A stretch of 64,000 nt of DNA from Clostridium sp. ZS2-4. GTDB taxonomy: Bacteria > Bacillota > Clostridia > Clostridiales > Clostridiaceae. The notes under the pieces are model-generated. The model had not been told where the DNA came from, did not search any database, and saw only the letters and a program-made list of their open reading frames with translations. Shown here piece by piece: positions 1 through 8,785 of this stretch (positions are counted from its first letter, which is position 1; each line of letters opens with the position of its first letter). The position numbers were made by a program, and so were the translations under genes. The DNA lies in NCBI RefSeq assembly GCF_026719745.1, contig NZ_JAPPRQ010000052.1, positions 1 through 64,000 of the forward strand, given 5' to 3'.

Positions 1-112
1 CATCTGGGTTGATGATTGATGGAACTCCTTCTCTTATAAGTGTTCCTTTTACTGGATCTATTTTAACTTCGTTTGTATCTGGAACTTGTTTTAAACAAAC
101 AACTATCTTCAT
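1..112 (-). CDS. etfB: Electron transfer flavoprotein beta subunit, N-terminal fragment
   Basis: Partial gene running off the left edge; the 37 visible residues begin [19 protein letters not shown], the typical EtfB N-terminus that opens the nucleotide-binding fold. EtfB with EtfA carries electrons for butyryl-CoA dehydrogenase; in clostridia the Bcd-Etf complex bifurcates electrons from NADH to crotonyl-CoA and ferredoxin. The start is an ATG at 110-112 with an AAGGAGG-type ribosome binding site at about 121-127. It lies downstream of bcd on the same strand, as in the standard crt-bcd-etfB-etfA-hbd operon, but the spacer to bcd is unusually long (about 190 bases) and structured. Confidence 0.95.
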   Translation of the reverse strand, partial: MKIVVCLKQVPDTNEVKIDPVKGTLIREGVPSIINPD

Positions 113-304
113 TATCTAAATCCTCCTTATTATTATGTAAATATATTCAGAAACTCTTTTTGGGGAGGTGAGCTCTAATGCTGAAAAATCAACTTTAAGC
201 TCACTTCATCTTTTTACTTTCGATACACAGAAAAATTTGCAAAGAATGAAAGCCCTCCCTAAAATATGCTACCATTATTTAAAACACTAAAATCTGTTTA
301 TAGA
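113..304 (-). other. Structured bcd-etfB spacer, no gene
   Basis: No credible reading frame. On the transcribed (minus) strand the spacer holds a 7-bp inverted repeat (GTGAGCT with AGCTCAC, + strand 168-174 and 198-204) around a 23-base loop. Next to it is a possible long-range pairing between a purine run (GGGAGG, complement of 254-259) and CCTCCC (complement of 163-168). The folded region sits just before the etfB ribosome binding site. Inferred role: RNA processing, stability or translation control; unproven. Confidence 0.4.
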
Positions 305-1444
305 TTATCTAAACATTGCTCCTGAAATAACCATCTTTTGAACTTGTGAAGTTCCTTCATATATTTCAGTTATCTTAGCATCTCTGAACATTCTTTCTAA
401 TGGATAATCTTTAGTATATCCGTATCCACCTAACATTTGAATACATTGAGTTGTTACGAACATAGCAGTTTCTGCTGCAAATAATTTAGCTGTTGCTGCT
501 TCTACTGAGTATGGAAGTCCTTCTTGTTTATTGCATGCTGCTTTGTATACTAAGTATCTTGCCGCTTCTACTCTAGCTTTGCAATCTGCAACCATCCAAG
601 CCAATCCTTGGAATTTATATAATTGTTTTCCAAACTGTTTTCTTTGTTTCATATATTCTACTGCTTCATCTAAAGCCCCTTCAGCTATTCCTAAAGCTTG
701 AGCTGCTATACCAATTCTTCCTCCATCAAGAGTTTTCATTGCTATACCGAAACCTTTTCCTTCTTTTCCTATTAAGTTTTCAACTGGAACTTCACAATCT
801 TCAAATACAAGTTCAGTAGTTGATGATGCATTTATTCCTAGCTTATCTTCAACCTTTCCAATTGAAAATCCTTTAAATCCTTTTTCTACGATAAATGCAG
901 ATATTCCTTTAACACCTTTGCTCTTATCTGTCATGGCAAATACTATGAAAGTATCAGCATATCCACCATTTGTTATGAATATTTTTTGACCATTTAATAT
1001 ATATTTGTCTCCCTCTTTAACTGCAACTGTTTGTTGGGACGAAGCATCTGTTCCAGCATTTGGTTCAGTTAATCCAAAAGCTCCTATCTTTCTTCCACTT
1101 GCTAAGTCCGGAAGATATTTAGACCTTTGATCTTCATTACAAAATTGGTCTATTACTGATGCACAAAGTGAAACATGTGCTGAAAGAATAACCCCAGTTG
1201 TTCCACATTTTTTAGATAATTCTTCTACAGCTAAAATGTATGATAAATAATCTCCACCTGCACCTTCATATTCTGTTGAAAATGGTAGTCCCATTAATCC
1301 ATATCTAGCCATTTTCTTAACATTTTCTATTGGAAATCTATGTGTTTGATCTATATCTGCCGCTATAGGTTTAACTTCTTTCTCGGAAAATTCTTTTACC
1401 ATTTGTATTACTAATTGTTGTTCTCTAGTTAATTGAAATTTCAT
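305..1444 (-). CDS. bcd: Short-chain (butyryl-CoA) acyl-CoA dehydrogenase
   Basis: A 379-residue acyl-CoA dehydrogenase of normal length. It has the helical N-terminal domain (about 1-115), a beta middle domain with the FAD/substrate motif GLTEPNAGTDAS near 123-134, and a C-terminal helical domain ending in IYEGTSQVQ, whose Glu near 363 is the expected catalytic base. It reduces crotonyl-CoA to butyryl-CoA with an EtfAB partner. The ATG at 1444 has a GGAGG ribosome binding site. It sits 11 bases downstream of crt and upstream of etfB on the same strand, which supports butyryl-CoA rather than a longer-chain substrate. Regulation is probably through the crt promoter and Rex operator. Confidence 0.95.
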   Translation of the reverse strand: MKFQLTREQQLVIQMVKEFSEKEVKPIAADIDQTHRFPIENVKKMARYGLMGLPFSTEYEGAGGDYLSYILAVEELSKKCGTTGVILSAHVSLCASVIDQFCNEDQRSKYLPDLASGRKIGAFGLTEPNAGTDASSQQTVAVKEGDKYILNGQKIFITNGGYADTFIVFAMTDKSKGVKGISAFIVEKGFKGFSIGKVEDKLGINASSTTELVFEDCEVPVENLIGKEGKGFGIAMKTLDGGRIGIAAQALGIAEGALDEAVEYMKQRKQFGKQLYKFQGLAWMVADCKARVEAARYLVYKAACNKQEGLPYSVEAATAKLFAAETAMFVTTQCIQMLGGYGYTKDYPLERMFRDAKITEIYEGTSQVQKMVISGAMFR

Positions 1445-1455
1445 TTTCTTACCTC

Positions 1456-2241
1456 CTATCTATTTTTAAAACTTACTAATTTTCTTTTTTCAATAAATGC
1501 ATTCATACCATCTTTTTGGTCCTCTGTAGAGAAACATTCTCCGAATACTTCTGCCTCTATATTAATAGCAGTATCCATATCTACTTGTACACCTGTATTT
1601 ATGGCTTGTTTACATAAGCTAACAGCAATTGGTGCATTGTGAGCAATTTTACTAGCAATCTTTTTAGCCTCATTCATTAATTCTTCTGGCTCTACAACCT
1701 TGTTAACAAGACCTATTCTATACGCTTCTTCTGCATTTATTATATTTGCTGTGTAAATAAGTTCTTTAGCCATACCCATACCTACAAGTCTTGCAAGTCT
1801 TTGAGTTCCACCAAATCCTGGAGTTATTCCAAGTGTTACTTCTGGTTGTCCAAATTTCGCTTTTGTTGATGCAATTCTCATATCACAAGCCATTGATAAT
1901 TCGCATCCCCCACCTAATGCAAAACCATTAACAGCTGCTATAACAGGTTTTTCTAATATTTCTAATTTTCTAAATACTTTATTCCCCAAAATACCAAACT
2001 TTCTTCCTTTAATTACACCCATATCCTTCATCTGTAAAATGTCAGCACCTGCTACAAATGCTTTTTGTCCAGCACCTGTTAAAATTACAGCAAGGATTTC
2101 ATTGTCATTTTCTATTGTGTCAATAATCATATCTAGTTCTTTTAAAACATCAATATTTAGAGCATTTAGTGCTTTAGGCCTGTTAATAGTTACAATAGCT
2201 ATGTTTCCTTCTTTTTCAAGCATAACATCTTTTAATTCCAT
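1456..2241 (-). CDS. crt: 3-hydroxybutyryl-CoA dehydratase (crotonase)
   Basis: A 261-residue enoyl-CoA hydratase/isomerase protein that dehydrates 3-hydroxybutyryl-CoA to crotonyl-CoA. The oxyanion-hole segments KAFVAGADI and GGGCELSMACD and the segment PEVTLGITPGFGGTQ are intact; the Glu residues in CEL and PEV are the expected catalytic pair. I take the ATG at 2241, not an in-frame start at 2256, because GGGGAGG lies six bases upstream of 2241 and the resulting length matches clostridial Crt. First gene of the crt-bcd-etf block; a perfect 14-bp inverted repeat with a Rex-type core lies just upstream. Confidence 0.95.
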   Translation of the reverse strand: MELKDVMLEKEGNIAIVTINRPKALNALNIDVLKELDMIIDTIENDNEILAVILTGAGQKAFVAGADILQMKDMGVIKGRKFGILGNKVFRKLEILEKPVIAAVNGFALGGGCELSMACDMRIASTKAKFGQPEVTLGITPGFGGTQRLARLVGMGMAKELIYTANIINAEEAYRIGLVNKVVEPEELMNEAKKIASKIAHNAPIAVSLCKQAINTGVQVDMDTAINIEAEVFGECFSTEDQKDGMNAFIEKRKLVSFKNR

Positions 2242-2299
2242 GATAATCCTCCCCAAACCTTATTTTTTGTCAAAATAAAACATATTTTAACATCTTTTT

Positions 2300-2333
2300 A
2301 CTATACATTGTTAGTATATTAACAATGTATAGT
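2300..2333 (-). promoter_or_regulatory. Rex operator upstream of crt
   Basis: Perfect inverted repeat with 14-bp arms (ACTATACATTGTTA, 2300-2313, and its complement, 2320-2333) around a 6-bp spacer. The core 2308-2325 reads TTGTTA-N6-TAACAA, an exact match to the half-sites of the known clostridial Rex consensus TTGTTAANNNNTTAACAA. On the minus strand a weak sigma-A-like pair (TTTACA, 17 bases, TACATT) would place the operator over the -10 region, as expected for a repressor. The rex gene lies next door. A transcription terminator is less likely: no T-run follows and a gene starts 60 bases downstream. Confidence 0.8.
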
Positions 2334-2507
2334 AAAATTTTTTTTGTGTAAAACAAAATCTAAAACTCAAGTTTACAGTACTTATTATATAACTTATGCT
2401 TTTACATTTCAATAAAAATAAGTATTTTTTTTGAAAACCATCCAAATCTTTTCCATGTTTCGTGTTTTTTTCACCATTTATCATATACATAACTATATAG
2501 CATAAAT

Positions 2508-2548
2508 AAAAATGCAAGTGGTTTTTATATTTAACCACTTGCATTTTT
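2508..2548 (-). terminator. rex terminator
   Basis: Long hairpin (AAATGCAAGTGGTT and complement, 9-base loop) immediately after the rex stop codon, with U-rich flanks on both strands. Confidence 0.8.
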
Positions 2549-2555
2549 ATTTTCT

Positions 2556-3176
2556 TTAGCTTAATAAATATGTTAAAGTAAGTAAACTCTCACTCAAATG
2601 TACATTTTCTATCTTTACATCTTCTTTAGCATGTAAATCAACTGGTGCGAAATTCCAAATACCCTTTACTCCATTTGCAACTAATTCATCACATATCTTT
2701 TGTGCACTTGAGCTCGTTACACATATTACCCCTAAATCAATTTTATTATCTTTTAAAAATTGTTCTAAATCGTCTATATCTTGTATTTCAACATCTCTAA
2801 TCTTTATGCCTATTAATTTAGGGTTAACATCGAAAATTCCTTTTAACTCAATTCCAAATTTATCAAAATTATAATTAGCTATAGCCTGCCCGATATTACC
2901 CGCCCCTATAATTACAGTGTTATATTGATGGTCTAAACCTAATATTGAACTTATTTCTCTATGTAAGTCTTTAACATTATAGCCATATCCCTGTTGTCCA
3001 AAATCTCCAAAGCAATTAAGATCTTGTCTTATTTGTGAAGCTGTAAATCTTATTTTCTCACTTAATTCCTTAGAAGATATTCTATCAACATCATTTTTCA
3101 TAAGTTCAGTCAAATATCTGTGATATTTTGGCAACCTCCTAATCACAGCCATTGAAATATTTCTCTTCTTATCCAC
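2556..3176 (-). CDS. rex: Redox-sensing transcriptional repressor Rex
   Basis: A 206-residue Rex protein with an N-terminal winged helix (KNISMAVIRRLPKYHRYL, SSKELSEKIRFTASQIRQDL) and a C-terminal Rossmann domain with the NAD(H) motif IGAGNIGQAI. It senses the NADH/NAD+ ratio and represses fermentative genes when NADH is low. An in-frame ATG exists at 3215, but a GTG at 3176 (GVDKKRNIS) has GAGGAG seven bases upstream and gives the usual N-terminus, so I choose GTG. It is upstream of crt-bcd-etf on the same strand with its own terminator between them. Confidence 0.95.
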   Translation of the reverse strand: MDKKRNISMAVIRRLPKYHRYLTELMKNDVDRISSKELSEKIRFTASQIRQDLNCFGDFGQQGYGYNVKDLHREISSILGLDHQYNTVIIGAGNIGQAIANYNFDKFGIELKGIFDVNPKLIGIKIRDVEIQDIDDLEQFLKDNKIDLGVICVTSSSAQKICDELVANGVKGIWNFAPVDLHAKEDVKIENVHLSESLLTLTYLLS

Positions 3177-3922
3177 TTGCCCACTCCTCACTTTACTATT
3201 TACTAACTTTAACACTTCACTATTTTACTGTCAAATATTTTTAATAGTATTTATAAATACCCTTTCTCATTAAAACAATAAACCTATAACCTCGCAAACA
3301 CACAAGCTTACATAGTAAAATTAAAATATTTAGTATTATTCCTATATATTATATTATTATATAAATAATTAATTAAACTTCAAAGGTATTATTCCTCAAA
3401 AATTTAAATTTTTTGCAATTTTTCTTGTAGAATATATATTTTTTAATTTTATTATTAAATTTTTGCCATAAGTAACTCTATTATACATGGCAGATCCACT
3501 TAAATTTCAAACCCGTAATGAACTAACATACATCAAATATATTATTAATTTTCATATTCTTTTATACCTATATATACACTTAACACTTATTTTATTATAC
3601 CTATCTTCATATTTTTTTTCAATTATATTGTAGAAATTTAAGAGATTTCACATTGATTTTTCAATAAAAATTTGATTTTTATTTAAAATTTCAGTATTAA
3701 ACTACTTAAATATATCCAAATACAAAATTTATCCAATTTTATATCAATAACGCCTCATCTAGAACACCATTTCTTTAATTTTACAAAAACCTTTTCATGT
3801 AATTACCACAAAACTTTTCAAATACTTGAATTTTAAGAAACTCAAACAAAATTGCTTTCAAAAAAATTTATACTACAAAAATTATGATTAACATAGTAAA
3901 ATATACTGGGAAGGTGAGCTAA
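3177..3922. other. Intergenic region, no gene seen
   Basis: About 740 very AT-rich bases between the divergent rex and ABC-F genes. No reading frame with a ribosome binding site, no RNA gene, and no hairpin-plus-T-run were recognised. It must hold both promoters, but A+T richness makes any single call unreliable. The length is notable, because ABC-F genes sometimes have long regulatory leaders. Confidence 0.5.
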
Positions 3923-5836
3923 ATGATCGTTTTAAGTTGCAAAAATATACACAAAAGTTATGGTATAGATGTAATATTGAAAAATGTAACATTTAATATA
4001 AATGAAGGAGAACACATAGGTCTTGTAGGCCCAAACGGTGCTGGTAAATCTACAATATTAAAAATCATTAATAAACAAATTGAAACAGATAGTGGAGATA
4101 TATTTATTGATAAAAACAAAATTATAGGATATCTTTCTCAAAATCTGTCTTTAGAAAGTACTAACTCTATATACGATGAAGTACTATTAGTTTTTTCAAG
4201 TCTTATAAATCTTGAAAATAAATTAAGTGAATTGGAAAAAGAAATGAATAAGCCTTATGATACATCAAATGAAGAATATCATAACAAGGTAATCAAAGAC
4301 TATACTTTAACCTCCGAGCTTTACATGAATAGAGGCGGGTATACTTATAAAGCTGAGATTAATAAAGTTTTAAAAGGATTAGGTTTTTTAGAAAAGGATT
4401 ATTCTAAACCAATAAATATTTTAAGTGGTGGACAAAAAACTAGAGTAGCCCTATGCAAGCTTCTTCTTTCAAAACCTGATATTCTTCTATTGGATGAACC
4501 TACAAACCATTTAGATTTAGATGCAATTGAATGGCTTGAAGAATATTTAAAATCATATAAAGGTACTATATTAGTCATATCTCATGATAGATTCTTTTTA
4601 GATTCCATCACAGACAAAACTCTTGAGCTTTCAAATGGTTGTATAGATATCTATAATGGAAATTACAGTGCATATATTGAACTTAAGAAAAAAGCTTATG
4701 AAGAAAAGTTAAAAGCTTATAATCTTCAGCAAGCAGAAATAAATCGTCAAGAAGAAATAATAGAAAGATATCGTTCGTTTAATAGAGAAAAAAGTATACG
4801 TGCTGCTGAAAGCAGACAAAAATCACTAGATAAAATTGAAAGAATTGAATCTCCTACTAAAGAAAATAAAATAACAAAAATAAAATTCCAGCCACAAATT
4901 CAAAGTGGTAATGATGTGCTTCACATAGAAAATCTCTCTAAACACTATGAAAGTAAAACTCTCTTCGAAAATTTAAATCTTGATATAAAACGCGGAGAAC
5001 ATGTTGCTCTAATAGGTGAGAACGGACGCGGCAAAACAACTTTATTTAAAATTTTAATGAATAAAGTAAAAAATGATGATGGTATATGTATTCTTGGGAA
5101 AAATGTATTTTTAGGCTACTATGATCAGGAACAATCAAATTTAGAACCTGAAAAGACAGTACTTGATGAAGTATGGGATGATTTTCCTAACCTTAACACT
5201 ACACAAGTTAGAACTTATCTTGCTGCATTTTTATTTATAGGTGATGATGTGTTTAAAAAAATTTCAACACTAAGTGGTGGAGAAAAATGTAGAATAAATC
5301 TTTTAAAGCTTATGTTGTCAAAATCAAATTTTTTATTATTAGATGAGCCAACTAACCATTTAGATATTATGTCTCGTGAAGCTTTAGAAGATGCTATACT
5401 AAATTATGATGGAACTGTTTTAGTTATATCTCACGATAGATACTTTTTAAACAAAGTAGTTGATAAAATCCATGAATTAAATATTGATGGTGTAAAAACA
5501 TATTTAGGTAATTATACTTATTATGTTGAAAAGAAAAAGAACCCTTTAAGATTTCAAGATTTAGAAGAATTTGAAGGTAAAACTAAAACTCAAATTAACT
5601 ACGAGAAGAAAAAGAAAAAGGAAGAAGAAAAACTAGAAAAACAGCGCAAACTAAAAATTAAAAACTTAGAGAAGGAAATAGCTGATTTAGAGCAAACTTT
5701 AGAAAATCTTCAGAATAAACTTTGTCTTGAAGAGATTTATTCTAATCCTGAAAAAAGTGAAGAGGTAAATAAAGAACTTTCAAGTATTGAGGATGATTTG
5801 GAGAAATTATATGAAGAATGGGAAGAATTCCTTTAA
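3923..5836 (+). CDS. ABC-F family ATPase (tandem ATP-binding cassettes)
   Basis: A 637-residue soluble protein with two ABC domains and no membrane segments. The first has GPNGAGKST at 36-44, signature LSGGQKTR and LLLDEPTNHLD; the second has GENGRGKTT, LSGGEKCR and LLLDEPTNHLD. A charged helical linker joins them, and a Lys/Glu-rich C-terminal coiled coil covers about 555-637, as in Uup/YdiF-type ABC-F proteins. Such proteins act on ribosomes (translation factors or antibiotic ribosome protection); which role applies here cannot be read from the sequence. ATG at 3923 follows AAGGTGAG. The next gene starts within 20 bases, so the two are probably co-transcribed. Confidence 0.9.
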   Translation: MIVLSCKNIHKSYGIDVILKNVTFNINEGEHIGLVGPNGAGKSTILKIINKQIETDSGDIFIDKNKIIGYLSQNLSLESTNSIYDEVLLVFSSLINLENKLSELEKEMNKPYDTSNEEYHNKVIKDYTLTSELYMNRGGYTYKAEINKVLKGLGFLEKDYSKPINILSGGQKTRVALCKLLLSKPDILLLDEPTNHLDLDAIEWLEEYLKSYKGTILVISHDRFFLDSITDKTLELSNGCIDIYNGNYSAYIELKKKAYEEKLKAYNLQQAEINRQEEIIERYRSFNREKSIRAAESRQKSLDKIERIESPTKENKITKIKFQPQIQSGNDVLHIENLSKHYESKTLFENLNLDIKRGEHVALIGENGRGKTTLFKILMNKVKNDDGICILGKNVFLGYYDQEQSNLEPEKTVLDEVWDDFPNLNTTQVRTYLAAFLFIGDDVFKKISTLSGGEKCRINLLKLMLSKSNFLLLDEPTNHLDIMSREALEDAILNYDGTVLVISHDRYFLNKVVDKIHELNIDGVKTYLGNYTYYVEKKKNPLRFQDLEEFEGKTKTQINYEKKKKKEEEKLEKQRKLKIKNLEKEIADLEQTLENLQNKLCLEEIYSNPEKSEEVNKELSSIEDDLEKLYEEWEEFL

Positions 5837-5852
5837 GAAATGAGTGATAAAA

Positions 5853-7160
5853 ATGATTAATACAGAGTTAAAAAACTTAGTGTGCCAAACTATTGATAAC
5901 AATGCAGAAAAACTTATAGAACTTGCCAAAAAACTTGATGATTGCCCTGAACTTGGATATAAAGAAAATAAAACCTCCAATCTTGTATCTAATTTCTTTG
6001 AAGAATTAAAAATTCCATATAAAAAAAACCTAGCTATAACCGGTATAAAAGCCAAATTAAAAGAAAACTGCAAAGGTCCTAATATAGCTATTTTAGGTGA
6101 ATTAGACGCTGTAATCTGTCCTAGTAGTTCTAAAGCTGATCCATTAACAGGAGCAGCTCACGCATGCGGACACAATCTTCAACTTACAGCAATGCTTGGT
6201 GCTGCCCTAGGACTAAAACTATCCAATATATCAGATCAGCTTCATGGTAATGTAACCTTTATGGGAGTACCTGCCGAAGAATTTATAGAAATTGAGTATA
6301 AGCAAAAACTGCATAAAGAAGGTAAGATTCATTTTTTTGGAGGTAAGCAAGAGCTTTTATATCTTGGTGAATTTGACGATATAGATATATCTATGATGAT
6401 TCATTCTGATAAAAATACGCCTGAAACAAAAGTATCAGTTGGAGATACGAGCAATGGATTTATGGCAAAAGCAATTCAATACATTGGCAAAACTGCCCAT
6501 GCCGCAGAAGCACCTGATGAAGGCATCAATGCTTTAAATGCTGCTATGATAGGTCTTATGGGCATACATGCTCTTAGAGAAACATTTAAAGATGAAGACC
6601 ATATTAGAGTTCATCCTATTATTACAAAAGGAGGAGATATAGTTAATAGTGTTCCCTGTGATGTGAGACTTGAAACATACGTCAGAGCTAAAAACATGAA
6701 AGCAATAGAAAGCACTCACACTAAGGTAGATAATGCTTTAAAAGCAGGTGGTTATGCGATTGGAGCTGAAACTATTATCAATACACTCCCTGGTTATTTA
6801 CCTTTAAACTGCTCTAAAGCTTTAAATAATTTATTTATAGATAATGCTTTATCACTAATTCCTAAAGAGAAAATAGTAAGTACTGGACATTTTGGTGCTT
6901 CAACAGATATGGGGGACATTTCACATATTATTCCTACAATACATCCTTTTATAGGTGGAGTTGATGGTGCTCTTCACACTGAAAAATTTCATGTGACAGA
7001 TTATTATTCTGCTTGTATATTGCCTGCAAAACTTTTTGCTATGACTGTAATAGATTTATTAAGTAATGAAGCCCAGAAAGCTAATGAAATAAAATCAAAT
7101 TTCAAGCCTTTATTAACTAAAGAAGAATATATAACTATGCTGGAAAATTATTTTTGTTAA
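5853..7160 (+). CDS. M20 family metallopeptidase/amidohydrolase
   Basis: About 435 residues, M20D-like amidohydrolase. Metal-binding signatures visible are GELDAV, AAHACGHN near 105-112, PAEEF with adjacent Glu residues, and a late H residue in DGALHTEKFH. The central dimerisation domain contains GKTAHAAEAPDEGINALNA. Members remove acyl or aminoacyl groups from small amide substrates; the substrate is not predictable here. A GTG start at 5844 is possible, but ATG at 5853 fits better with GAGTGA upstream. It follows the ABC-F gene by 16 bases and ends at a bidirectional terminator. Confidence 0.85.
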   Translation: MINTELKNLVCQTIDNNAEKLIELAKKLDDCPELGYKENKTSNLVSNFFEELKIPYKKNLAITGIKAKLKENCKGPNIAILGELDAVICPSSSKADPLTGAAHACGHNLQLTAMLGAALGLKLSNISDQLHGNVTFMGVPAEEFIEIEYKQKLHKEGKIHFFGGKQELLYLGEFDDIDISMMIHSDKNTPETKVSVGDTSNGFMAKAIQYIGKTAHAAEAPDEGINALNAAMIGLMGIHALRETFKDEDHIRVHPIITKGGDIVNSVPCDVRLETYVRAKNMKAIESTHTKVDNALKAGGYAIGAETIINTLPGYLPLNCSKALNNLFIDNALSLIPKEKIVSTGHFGASTDMGDISHIIPTIHPFIGGVDGALHTEKFHVTDYYSACILPAKLFAMTVIDLLSNEAQKANEIKSNFKPLLTKEEYITMLENYFC

Positions 7161-7195
7161 ATAAGTTTAGAGATATTTTCTCTAAACTTATTTTG
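7159..7195. terminator. Bidirectional terminator
   Basis: A 15-bp perfect hairpin (arms AAATAAGTTTAGAGA and complement, 5-base loop) with T/A runs on both sides, between two convergent genes. Confidence 0.85.
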
Positions 7196-7639
7196 CTATA
7201 AATGTTCTCCACAAAAAGGACAAAATATAATCTTTTTAAACATCTCATCTAATTTATTACCACAGTATGGACAGAATCGTAATTTGATCTCATGATTTTC
7301 TTTCTTTGCTAAAGCCATTTTTAATTTTTCTTCATTAACAGGTGTCTGGATAACTCTATCTACTCCATTTTCCTTGTAATCATCTATATCTAAAGAATTA
7401 CTGGAAGATAAAACGCAGATACTACTTGAATTAATATCTTTAAGTTTCTTTATAAGCCTATCTCCTGTTGTTTCTTTCATAATTAAGTTTACAATAATAA
7501 TATCTGGTGAGAACTCTTTAGTTTTGCTCAAAGCTTCGTATTCATCACCTAATTGAACACTATATCCTAATCTTATTAATAAATCCTTAATAATCATCTT
7601 TTCAAATTTGCAATCATTAATGAGAAGTACTTTTTTCAA
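7196..7639 (-). CDS. Pseudo-receiver domain protein with C-terminal zinc ribbon
   Basis: About 147 residues. Residues 1-113 have the response-regulator receiver pattern (KVLLINDCKFEKM, PDIIIVNLIMKETTGDRLI, ICVLSSS, GVDRVIQTPVN). The phospho-acceptor Asp is replaced by Asn51, and the conserved Lys before Pro is Thr99, so ordinary phosphorylation is not expected. The tail carries two Cys pairs, CPYC (123-126) and CPFC (140-143), forming a zinc ribbon; there is no DNA-binding output domain. The longest frame begins with a GTG at 7651 that overlaps the ribosome binding site, so a TTG at 7639 preceded by GGAGGTGG is more likely. No neighbouring kinase. Function unknown. Confidence 0.75.
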   Translation of the reverse strand: MKKVLLINDCKFEKMIIKDLLIRLGYSVQLGDEYEALSKTKEFSPDIIIVNLIMKETTGDRLIKKLKDINSSSICVLSSSNSLDIDDYKENGVDRVIQTPVNEEKLKMALAKKENHEIKLRFCPYCGNKLDEMFKKIIFCPFCGEHL

Positions 7640-7717
7640 CCCATCACCCACCTCCGACTTTTCTCTGCTTTATCAAGATATATTTTCCATTAAAAATATA
7701 CTCTATAGTATTATTAT

Positions 7718-7757
7718 AAATTAAAACCCTATGTTTGGAAACACAGGGTTTTAATTT
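7718..7757 (-). terminator. dpp operon terminator
   Basis: Hairpin with arms AAATTAAAACCCT and complement, extended by TGTTT/AAACA, downstream of the last transporter gene. Confidence 0.7.
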
Positions 7758-7790
7758 ATAAATTTGTTGAATTGCTTTTAAAATATATAT

Positions 7791-8771
7791 TTAGTTTTTC
7801 ACTTCATCATATAAATGACATGCTACCATACGTCCCGCTCCTATATCTTGCATTTTAGCTTCTTCTTTTTTACATATTTCCATGCATTTGCTGCATCTAG
7901 TATGAAATCTACAGCCCTTTGGAGGATCAATAGGACTAGGAACATCTCCATTTAAAATTATTCTTTCTTTCCTTTTTGTAGGGTCCGGTATAGGAATAGC
8001 TGAAAGAAGAGCTTGGGTATAAGGATGCTTCGGATTGCTATACAACTCACTGTCACTTCCTATCTCAACTAATTTGCCAAGATACATAACTCCTACACGA
8101 TTACTTACATGTTTAACTACATTTAATCCATGTGCTATAAACAAATATGTCAAGTTAAATTCTTTTTGAAGATCATCTAACAAATTTAACACCTGAGCTT
8201 GAATAGATACATCCAATGCAGATACGGCTTCATCACAAACAATTAACTTAGGATTAACAGCTAATGCTCTTGCAATACCTACTCTTTGTCTTTGCCCCCC
8301 ACTAAACTCATGAGGATATCTGTTTCTTTGATAAGTAGCAAGACCAACACATTCCAATAATTTTCTCACTCGCTTCTCCACATCTTCCCCTTTAGCAATA
8401 CTATTTATTTTGATGGGTTCAGCAATTATATCTCCTATAGTCATTCTTGGGTTCAAAGAAGCATATGGATCTTGGAAAATAATTTGAATCTCCTTTCTTA
8501 ATTCCTTTTGTCTTTTTTTATTAGTCTCAATTATATTTTCATTATTGAAAATAATCTCTCCACTAGTAGGTTTAAGTAAATTTACAATCATCTTTCCAGT
8601 AGTAGATTTTCCGCATCCTGACTCCCCTACAAGTCCTAAAGTTTCACCTTTATATATATCAAAAGTTATATCATCTACCGCTTTTACGTTATTTGTAACT
8701 TTGTTAAATATCCCTGAATGTATTGGAAAATATTTTTTTAAATTCTTAACCTGTAATAATACTTCTGACAT
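7791..8771 (-). CDS. dppF: Dipeptide/oligopeptide ABC transporter ATPase (DppF/OppF type)
   Basis: A 326-residue ABC ATPase with Walker A GESGCGKST, signature FSGGQRQR, Walker B LIVCDEAVSALD and H-loop IAHGLNVV. The family-specific C-terminal extension has PPKGCRFHTRCSKCMEIC; this Cys-rich segment is conserved in Dpp/Opp ATPases. It forms the nucleotide-binding heterodimer with the DppD-type protein encoded 14 bases upstream, powering peptide import through DppB/DppC. ATG at 8771 follows AAAAGGGGG. Last gene of a five-gene operon. The peptide length range cannot be told from sequence. Confidence 0.9.
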   Translation of the reverse strand: MSEVLLQVKNLKKYFPIHSGIFNKVTNNVKAVDDITFDIYKGETLGLVGESGCGKSTTGKMIVNLLKPTSGEIIFNNENIIETNKKRQKELRKEIQIIFQDPYASLNPRMTIGDIIAEPIKINSIAKGEDVEKRVRKLLECVGLATYQRNRYPHEFSGGQRQRVGIARALAVNPKLIVCDEAVSALDVSIQAQVLNLLDDLQKEFNLTYLFIAHGLNVVKHVSNRVGVMYLGKLVEIGSDSELYSNPKHPYTQALLSAIPIPDPTKRKERIILNGDVPSPIDPPKGCRFHTRCSKCMEICKKEEAKMQDIGAGRMVACHLYDEVKN

Positions 8772-8785
8772 TACATTTCCCCCTT

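Noticed and set aside
2311-2544. 77-residue open frame between crt and rex (minus strand)
   Set aside because: It spans the rex terminator and half the Rex operator, has no ribosome binding site, and its composition is that of AT-rich noncoding DNA.
3923-5836. ABC-F gene as an antibiotic-resistance determinant
   Set aside because: Sequence shows only the general ABC-F layout; housekeeping members look alike, and no attenuator leader was recognised in the 740 bases upstream.
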